From an uncultured Acetatifactor sp. (GTDB lineage Bacteria > Bacillota > Clostridia > Lachnospirales > Lachnospiraceae): a stretch of 18,958 bases of DNA. The translations under genes and the position numbers were made by a program. A model generated the notes under the pieces. The model saw only the letters and a program-made list of their open reading frames with translations, did not search any database and was not told the DNA's origin. The stretch spans positions 1-18,958 of the forward strand of contig CAJUTJ010000116.1 of NCBI GenBank assembly GCA_910589655.1. The letters are read 5' to 3'. Below, one piece after another: positions 14,319 to 18,958 of this stretch; position 1 is the first letter of the stretch; each line of letters opens with the position of its first letter.

Positions 14319-15863
14319 CTAATCTTCCTGTTTCAACAACTGTGTCATTTTATCAACCATCTCATTAATAATACCTGCTTGTGTTGCTACTTCCGTCGTA
14401 TCATTCGCATTGCTTTCAGCCATGGAATTTATTGAATTAAACTGTTCATTTTCATTTCGTATGCTTTCGGCAATATCCTGATTAATAGAAATAGTCTTTT
14501 TAATTACTTCAGATTGCTTTGCATGAGCTTCGCCCATAGTATTTATTGTTTTCACTGAAGTATTCAACAGTTCTGTCATATCCCGCATGCTTCGAAATAC
14601 ATTTTCAAAATATTCGTTTTGGGTACTAAGCTTCATAGAATTTTCATCCACCTGCGCCGTAATATCTTTGACATTCTGCTGAATCCGTTCAATAACTGTT
14701 TGAACAACCTGTAAGGATTGTTGCGTATTATTTGCAAGATTTCCTACTTCTGTTGCAACAACCGCAAATCCTTTCCCCGCGTGACCGGCTCTCGCGGCTT
14801 CAATAGAAGCGTTCAAAGCCAATAAATTTGTGGATTCGGAAATATCACTTATAAGGTTCAATGTTACATCAATTTCCTGCACTGCCTCAGATAACCTTTG
14901 GGTTATGTCCGTTGTTGCTTTTATTGATTCCGACACTTCTCCGTTGATTTTATGTAAATTGCCAAGAAGTCTCTCATTTTCAACAGATTTATCCAACAAA
15001 TCTTTTGAAACCTGCTCGACCTTCTCCACATTATCAGCAACAACACTTTCCCATTCGCTTAACTCTCCGAGATTATCCATACTTTCGTCCGTTTTAGAAC
15101 TAAGCAGATTGCTGCTTGCAATCAACTGTTCACTTGTAGCGGCTAATTCTTCCGCAGAAGCACTTTCATTGTCTGATACTTGAGAAAGTGATAAACCTGC
15201 TGTATGCAAATTTTCCGATAATGTCTGGACGGCTGCAAGAACACTTGTAACATGCTCATTATTTTTTTCTAATTCGTCTTTTTTTGCATTTACCAAAAAG
15301 TGTGCAACCAAAAATATAAATATAAGCAGCCCTGCCAACGATAATACCAATGCCACTAAACACATAATTATGTCTGTAATAAATAACTCGTCTTTAACAG
15401 GAAGAAGATCCGTTCCACGAACAAACCAACCTATGAATAGTGATACCATACAAGCCAAACCGCTTACTAACAGCATTTTAATGTCTAAAAAGAACGCTAT
15501 CAGAATAAGGAAAAAGAACAAAAAACCCCAAAATGTTCTTGTCGGCAGCATGTATAACAGGTAATTCCATTGAATAACCAACACGACAGCCGAAAAAATC
15601 TTGCCAATCCGTAATCGGCCTTTTTTTAAATATCCCTCTTCATCAAAGGATGATTTTATTATAAATAATGCAATAACAAAAAATGTTGAATCCATTATAC
15701 CTAAACCAATTGTTGCCAGCCAGGGTACTTCAGGATATAGTCCAATCAATTTTTCAGTATTAAACATGACGGTAGCACACATACAGGCACTTACCAATAT
15801 AATAAGCCCCCACTTAAATACCGTAGATAAATACACCTCAACAGATGTTCTTTTCTTGTTCAT
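14319..15863 (-). CDS. Methyl-accepting chemotaxis-type receptor with six-helix membrane input
   Basis: The start at 15863 has AAGAGG upstream; a further in-frame ATG at 15887 has none. In the 514-residue product, residues 14-190 hold about six transmembrane helices with short loops and no large external ligand domain or HAMP. Residues from about 195 form a long coiled coil. It carries the conserved hairpin tip ESTNLLALNASIEAARAGHAGKGFAVVATEVGNLA (343-377, the CheA/CheW contact) and the return helix to the end. Such receptors regulate CheA, but no che gene, CheW or flagellar gene is in view. The input is probably a membrane-embedded or cytoplasmic cue. A strong terminator follows. Confidence 0.9.
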   Translation of the reverse strand: MNKKRTSVEVYLSTVFKWGLIILVSACMCATVMFNTEKLIGLYPEVPWLATIGLGIMDSTFFVIALFIIKSSFDEEGYLKKGRLRIGKIFSAVVLVIQWNYLLYMLPTRTFWGFLFFFLILIAFFLDIKMLLVSGLACMVSLFIGWFVRGTDLLPVKDELFITDIIMCLVALVLSLAGLLIFIFLVAHFLVNAKKDELEKNNEHVTSVLAAVQTLSENLHTAGLSLSQVSDNESASAEELAATSEQLIASSNLLSSKTDESMDNLGELSEWESVVADNVEKVEQVSKDLLDKSVENERLLGNLHKINGEVSESIKATTDITQRLSEAVQEIDVTLNLISDISESTNLLALNASIEAARAGHAGKGFAVVATEVGNLANNTQQSLQVVQTVIERIQQNVKDITAQVDENSMKLSTQNEYFENVFRSMRDMTELLNTSVKTINTMGEAHAKQSEVIKKTISINQDIAESIRNENEQFNSINSMAESNANDTTEVATQAGIINEMVDKMTQLLKQED

Positions 15864-15984
15864 AACAATCAACCTCTTATAATTCATATAATAAACAATA
15901 AAACATTCCTATTTTGGCATTATTGATATTCACTCAATAATACGTTAAAATGAATTTTTGCGTACCTTAAATAAAGATTACTTC

Positions 15985-16535
15985 TCACCTCCGGTATATA
16001 TCAATCATATTTTTCGGCAACAGGGCTTTTGTAATAAGGACGATGCCTTTGGGAACGGGAGAATGCATGATATCCGGTCAATGGCATCCTCCAAATTCAC
16101 AACTCCGCCTGATTTTACCTGTTCATGCCTGCCTGATTTTCCCTGATTATGCCCGCATCAAAAATCACCAGCCTTCTCATATCCATTCTGTTCTGACAAG
16201 CTTTGCCTGACCTATGTCAGAAGGGTATTTTTGCCAATATACACTTTGTCCACATTCTGCGGATGAAATCCATCCACATATTTCAAAGAACTTATTGTTT
16301 TCGGAATACATTTCCCACCGATATAATTCGGCAGCGGCAATTGTACCCGAATGCAGTTTACACCCGCATCTGCATTTAGTGCTTCTGATTTCCCGTCAGC
16401 ATCTGTTTCGGGATGTCGTCATATCGAGCTTTAGTGTTCTGAATGACGACTTCTTTATGGTGCCGCTCTTATCATTGACATATGTTTGACCGGCAAAATT
16501 GCTGCCGGCCCCAATATCAACCCTGTTAAAATAAA
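15985..16535 (-). pseudogene. folD: Decayed folD (methylene-THF dehydrogenase/cyclohydrolase)
   Basis: Minus-strand translation in shifting frames gives FolD landmarks in the right order. GSNFAGQTYVND matches the N-terminal GxxxAxxxYV. LNADAGVNCIRVQLPLPNYI matches the hallmark VQLPLP. KYVDGFHPQNV matches DVDGFHPxN. VIFDAGIIRENQAG matches VVIDVGINR. GVVNLEDAIDRISCI with PFPKGIVLITKALLPKN matches the C-terminal GDVDF..V......ITPVPGGVGPMT.A.L. At least three frameshifts are needed, and stops interrupt it. The NAD(P)-binding middle between IGKNTLL and VIFDAGI is missing (a few dozen bases instead of about 250). FolD normally converts methylene-THF to formyl-THF; this copy cannot. The GG and Lys residues of the active site are mostly lost. 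Confidence 0.8.
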
Positions 16536-16642
16536 AGTCCATAAAGATAAGTTAGGGAAAATCCTATGATAAATGATAACATAGAACAAACAGGATTGGA
16601 AGAACCGACCGGAATATTTTCCGCAAATCTTTTGGTAGGGGT

Positions 16643-16708
16643 TACCGTTCTCTCCGTTCATAGCAACCTGTGCATGGAAATTGCAAAACAGCGATTTTAC
16701 GCACGGCT
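16643..16708. repeat. Dispersed hairpin repeat, copy A
   Basis: It starts GTTACCGTTC, continues CTCCG, and ends in GAAATTGC AAAACA GCGATTTT. It aligns base for base with 18224-18289, including the same AAAACA loop. The stem differs by paired changes (TTG/CGA here, CCG/CGG there). Confidence 0.7.
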
Positions 16709-16911
16709 GTCAGGATCGTGTGAGGCCTGTTTCTTCGGCCCGTTTCCGGGTGCCTTGCTCCGGAGGCGTAATTTTCAGTCATATTGCAGTCTGCGTGCCT
16801 CGAATATTCATGGTAATCACAAGTAATTGGTTTGATAACCAATGGCGGTGCTTTGAGCTTCGATACGCGTTAAACAGGGCAATATCTATTAAGACCCTAT
16901 GGAGAGGGGTG

Positions 16912-16940
16912 TGGTATAATAATTCTGCTGGCGCAGAATT
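16912..16940 (+). promoter_or_regulatory. Extended -10 promoter with an operator-like dyad
   Basis: TGgTATAAT (16912-16920) is an extended -10 with no good -35. A perfect 8-bp dyad AATTCTGC / GCAGAATT (4-nt centre) begins at the next base, 16921-16940, where a repressor or autoregulator would block initiation. It lies about 40 bases before the AraC-type gene. A 7-bp hairpin ATTGGTT/AACCAAT is at 16826-16843. Confidence 0.6.
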
Positions 16941-16981
16941 CAAGCCAGCTTGTAAAAAACAGTTGTGTGGAGGATATGTAT

Positions 16982-17575
16982 ATGAGGGGTAAAATTGTGG
17001 TTAAAAAGATTGCAGATTATATAGAGGAACATTTAGATGAGGACTTACCATTGGATAAGATTGCAAAGGATCTGAATTATTCAAAATATTATATTGCAAG
17101 AATCTTCGCCCAAGAGACCGGTGTCACAATCTATAAGTATATACAAGGCCGCAGGCTGACATTAGCTGCGCAGGAGCTTGTAGAATCGAAAAAGCCCATT
17201 GTGGAAATTGCTTACGAAGCTCATTACGGTTCCCAGCAGGCGTTCACTTTGGCTTTCCAGCAAGTATATTTATGTACACCGCAAGTCTACAGGAGGAACG
17301 GAATTTTTTATCCTGCGCAGCCGGGAATCCATATGAAAAGTACAAAGTATTGCAAAGGGAATTTTTTTGCAGGAATATATTGCAAGGCTGCAGATTTTGG
17401 ATATGCCTGTCCGGCCAATGTGTTTTCAATCTATGAAAATCAAGGGTATGCCCGTCCCGCTTATAACAACGGCACGCAGAAAAACGGCGGACAAATAGCA
17501 GGCGGGCGAGGACACCTTATCACAATATTTTATACACAAAAAAATATATCACAGGGAGGTAAAATTGTGGCATGA
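16982..17575 (+). CDS. AraC-family transcription regulator with N-terminal DNA-binding domain
   Basis: The ATG at 16982 has GTGGAGG eight bases upstream; GTG 16967 and ATG 16976 are worse placed. In the 197-residue product, residues 1-105 are a complete AraC/XylS two-helix-turn-helix domain. The first HTH is at about 25-44 (LDKIAKDLNYSKYYIARIF) and the second at about 73-95 (IVEIAYEAHYGSQQAFTLAF), ending CTPQVYRR. The remaining 90 residues do not resemble the GyrI-like or cupin effector domains usually attached. They are rich in Tyr, Cys, Gly and Asn and may be decayed or unrelated sequence read in frame. The stop overlaps the clpP start by four bases, so both genes should be co-translated. 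The dyad over its promoter suggests autoregulation. Confidence 0.82.
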   Translation: MRGKIVVKKIADYIEEHLDEDLPLDKIAKDLNYSKYYIARIFAQETGVTIYKYIQGRRLTLAAQELVESKKPIVEIAYEAHYGSQQAFTLAFQQVYLCTPQVYRRNGIFYPAQPGIHMKSTKYCKGNFFAGIYCKAADFGYACPANVFSIYENQGYARPAYNNGTQKNGGQIAGGRGHLITIFYTQKNISQGGKIVA

Positions 17576-18162
17576 GTACGATACCTTATGTTGTGGAACA
17601 GACAAGCCGTGGTGAGAGAAGTTACGATATTTTTTCCAGACTTTTATCCGACAGGATTGTTTTTCTGGGGGAGGAGGTGAGCGATACTTCCGCAAGTCTG
17701 ATTACCGCGCAGCTGCTCTTTTTGGAGGCGCAGGATCCGGAGAAAGATATTCAGCTATATATTAACAGTCCGGGCGGTTCCGTCACTGCCGGCTTTGCCA
17801 TATATGATACCATGCAGTATATAAAATGTGATGTGTCCACTATCTGCATAGGGCTTGCCGCCAGCTTTGGGGCATTTTTACTGGCAGGCGGGGCGAAGGG
17901 GAAAAGGATGGCTCTTCCCAATGCGGAAATCATGATACATCAACCGGCAATCCATGGCAGCGGTATCCAAGGGCAGGCTACGGACATTAAAATCATGTCG
18001 GATCACATGCAGAAAAGCCGTCAGCGGTTAAACCGTATTCTGGCGGAAAATACAGGAAAACCGATAGAGGTCATTCAGGCCGATACGGAACGTGACCATT
18101 ATATGGCAGCGGAGGAAGCGCTTGCCTATGGGTTAATTGACAAGGTGATTGATAAGAGGTAA
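17572..18162 (+). CDS. clpP: ClpP protease subunit paralogue
   Basis: The 196-residue serine protease subunit forms tetradecameric chambers fed by Clp ATPases. The catalytic triad is intact: Ser98 (GLAASFGAF), His123 (MIHQP) and Asp175 (DTERDHYM). Conserved YINSPGGS, YDTMQYI and GAKGKRMALPNA blocks are present, as is the N-terminal IPYVVEQTSRGERSYDI axial loop. The segment after HQP reads AIHGSGI before QGQ, three residues longer than in the E. coli protein (LGGY). That position lies at the handle region contacting the opposite ring. No clpX, tig or lon follows, unlike the housekeeping clpP operon, so this is probably a second, accessory clpP. GGGAGG lies upstream and the start overlaps the AraC-type gene (ATGA). 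Confidence 0.93.
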   Translation: MSTIPYVVEQTSRGERSYDIFSRLLSDRIVFLGEEVSDTSASLITAQLLFLEAQDPEKDIQLYINSPGGSVTAGFAIYDTMQYIKCDVSTICIGLAASFGAFLLAGGAKGKRMALPNAEIMIHQPAIHGSGIQGQATDIKIMSDHMQKSRQRLNRILAENTGKPIEVIQADTERDHYMAAEEALAYGLIDKVIDKR

Positions 18163-18223
18163 CAAAAAACAACTTGCCATACCCGCAAAAGTACCGGAAA
18201 GCAGCCAAGTAACGCGGAACAAG

Positions 18224-18312
18224 TTACCGTTCACTCCGCGACCAGTAACGCATGCACAGAAACCGCAAAACAGCGGTTTCGCGCAGGTTGCCCTCGGGTT
18301 TGTCACGCAAAA
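18224..18312. repeat. Dispersed hairpin repeat, copy B
   Basis: It contains GTTAC...GTAAC and a perfect 8-bp hairpin GAAACCGC (18259-18266) / GCGGTTTC (18273-18280) with loop AAAACA. Its last 32 bases (18281-18312) recur inverted and exact at 13714-13745, and its first 66 bases align with 16643-16708. Confidence 0.75.
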
Positions 18313-18394
18313 AACGCGTGAAAACGCCTCGCGGTGGCGTGGGGGTGAAAAGTAACCGGAACAACCCATGATATTCTAGGGGGCAAAATACCGT

Positions 18395-18424
18395 TTGACT
18401 AAAACTTCAGAAATATGATATAAT
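18395..18424 (+). promoter_or_regulatory. Strong sigma-A type promoter
   Basis: TTGACT (18395-18400), an 18-nt spacer and TATAAT (18419-18424) make the best promoter in the window. Transcription should begin near 18431. Confidence 0.75.
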
Positions 18425-18455
18425 AAAACAAATTTTTACGGGAGGAGAGTGCAGG

Positions 18456-18569
18456 ATGAACGAAGCAATATGTTGTATCGGGTTAGGTTATACTCCGGTC
18501 TGCAGCAGTAGTTCCATCTCAAAAACATGCAGAAATTCACGTTTATGGGATTACTGCGCTCTTTTTTAG
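18456..18569 (+). CDS. Possible 37-residue Cys-rich peptide
   Basis: GGAGGAG (18441-18447) lies eight bases before this ATG, a very good initiation site. The peptide reads MNEAICCIGLGYTPVCSSSS and continues to ..RLWDYCALF, with five Cys and no recognised family or clear signal peptide. The promoter and terminator fit a one-gene unit. The coding end runs into the stem at 18548-18607. Coding status is uncertain. Confidence 0.4.
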   Translation: MNEAICCIGLGYTPVCSSSSISKTCRNSRLWDYCALF

Positions 18570-18610
18570 GAAATTTATAAAAAAGTATGTATTTTCGCAG
18601 TAATTCCAAG

Positions 18611-18643
18611 ACAGTTTGGCTGTAGGCAGCCAAGCTGTTTTTT
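18611..18643 (+). terminator. Intrinsic terminator
   Basis: ACAGTTTGGCTG and CAGCCAAGCTGT form a 12-bp stem (one G-U pair) with a 4-nt loop, ending in TTTTTT. Confidence 0.85.
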
Positions 18644-18663
18644 GTTGCGGCAGTTTAACCAAT

Positions 18664-18759
18664 GATTATCTGTTTAACGTGGACGGCCTATCGCCGGGTC
18701 TGTGCAGATAATCAGACAGTTTTTGAAATGGTGAAACACAAACCCGGCAATCCGGGTTT
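18664..18759 (+). promoter_or_regulatory. Structured leader-like region
   Basis: GATTATCTG (18664-18672) pairs with CAGATAATC (18705-18713) around an inner GAC-GGC..GCC-GTC-type stem. A perfect AAACCCGG (18740-18747) / CCGGGTTT (18752-18759) hairpin follows seven bases before an AAAGGA ribosome binding site. It looks like a cis-regulatory leader, but no riboswitch consensus was recognised. Confidence 0.4.
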
Positions 18760-18777
18760 ACCGGAAAGGAATTTTAT

Positions 18778-18819
18778 ATGAATGCGAAAAGACATACTTT
18801 ATTAAAGAAATTTTCTTAA
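18778..18819 (+). CDS. Possible 13-codon leader ORF
   Basis: ATG at 18778 with AAAGGA upstream encodes MNAKRHTLLKKFS then TAA. It is basic and too short for a domain. It follows two strong hairpins, so it may be a leader peptide or the start of a lost gene. Confidence 0.25.
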   Translation: MNAKRHTLLKKFS

Positions 18820-18895
18820 TTTTTATATAAGTTTTTGAATTATCCGCATAAACACTATACTTATAAGCAATTTCATAATTGCAAAAACATTCATT

Positions 18896-18917
18896 TTACC
18901 ACGAATTTACCACGATT
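18896..18917. repeat. Tandem 11-bp repeat
   Basis: TTACCACGAAT is followed directly by TTACCACGATT (10 of 11 identical), 32 bases before the final ribosome-binding-like AAGGGAG (18949-18955). That motif suggests a gene starting just past the window. The repeats could be protein-binding sites in its upstream region. Confidence 0.5.
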
Positions 18918-18958
18918 GAATGAGCCTTGATATGACAATAAAACTGATAAGGGAGATA

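Larger units (their letters stand above)
18431..18643 (+). ncRNA. Candidate structured small RNA of about 210 nt
   Basis: A strong promoter and a strong terminator bound this unit. Inside it, GGATTACTGCG (18548-18558) pairs with CGCAGTAATtCC (18596-18607), enclosing CTTTTTTA (18561-18568) / TAAAAAAG (18578-18585). That gives a long two-part stem just before the terminator hairpin. I could not match it to tmRNA, 6S, SRP RNA or a riboswitch class I know. It may instead be the mRNA of the 37-residue ORF at 18456. Confidence 0.5.

Noticed and set aside
16214..16489. 91-codon plus-strand ORF
   Set aside because: The opposite strand carries FolD motifs, so this is a shadow of the pseudogene.
18431..18759. 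Known riboswitch or housekeeping RNA (T-box, SAM, c-di-GMP, glutamine, 6S, SRP)
   Set aside because: The conserved core sequences of these classes were not found by eye; a covariance search would be decisive.

Overview
The window looks like chromosome from a Gram-positive, low-to-moderate GC anaerobe of the Clostridia, most likely Lachnospiraceae-like. The grounds are strong GGAGG-type ribosome binding sites, a lipobox lipoprotein with a solute-binding domain, an accessory ClpP, a six-pass chemotaxis-type receptor and abundant small palindromic repeats. The assignment rests on protein style and codon use, not on a marker gene. No rRNA, tRNA or CRISPR array was seen.

Layout. Positions 1-1118 hold a tyrosine recombinase (minus strand). 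Positions 1616-1999 hold a small unrecognised acidic protein. Positions 2299-4542 hold a large lipoprotein with a solute-binding domain, followed by a small secreted CxxC protein (4698-5030) and a decayed IS200-type transposase (5299-5529). Positions 5530-6233 are gene-poor and dense in nested hairpins. They lead into the most interesting part of the window, a plus-strand RNA-repair cassette. It consists of an ATP-dependent RNA ligase (6234-7025), a possible 54-residue ORF, and a fused HD phosphoesterase-polynucleotide kinase (7234-8361). Together these supply the end-healing and end-sealing activities needed to mend a broken RNA.

Positions 8813-13636 form a compact, visibly GC-richer minus-strand operon: response regulator, histidine kinase with almost no extracellular loop, a 49-residue membrane protein, ABC ATPase and two ABC-2 permeases. 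Nearly all junctions overlap or are a few bases apart. This is the layout of a sense-and-export (peptide or antibiotic resistance) module. A 23-nt palindrome occurs on both sides of it.

Positions 13637-14309 are repeat-rich: several perfect hairpins and a 129-bp MITE-like element. Next come a chemotaxis-type signalling receptor (14319-15863, minus) and a badly decayed folD pseudogene (15985-16535, minus). An AraC-type regulator (16982-17575) then overlaps a complete clpP paralogue (17572-18162) by four bases. The right end carries a promoter-hairpin-terminator unit of about 210 nt that could be a small RNA or encode a 37-residue peptide. It is followed by a structured leader with a 13-codon ORF, tandem 11-bp repeats, and a ribosome binding site for a gene just beyond the window. 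Copies of the same dispersed repeat family recur at about 13.7, 16.65 and 18.2 kb.
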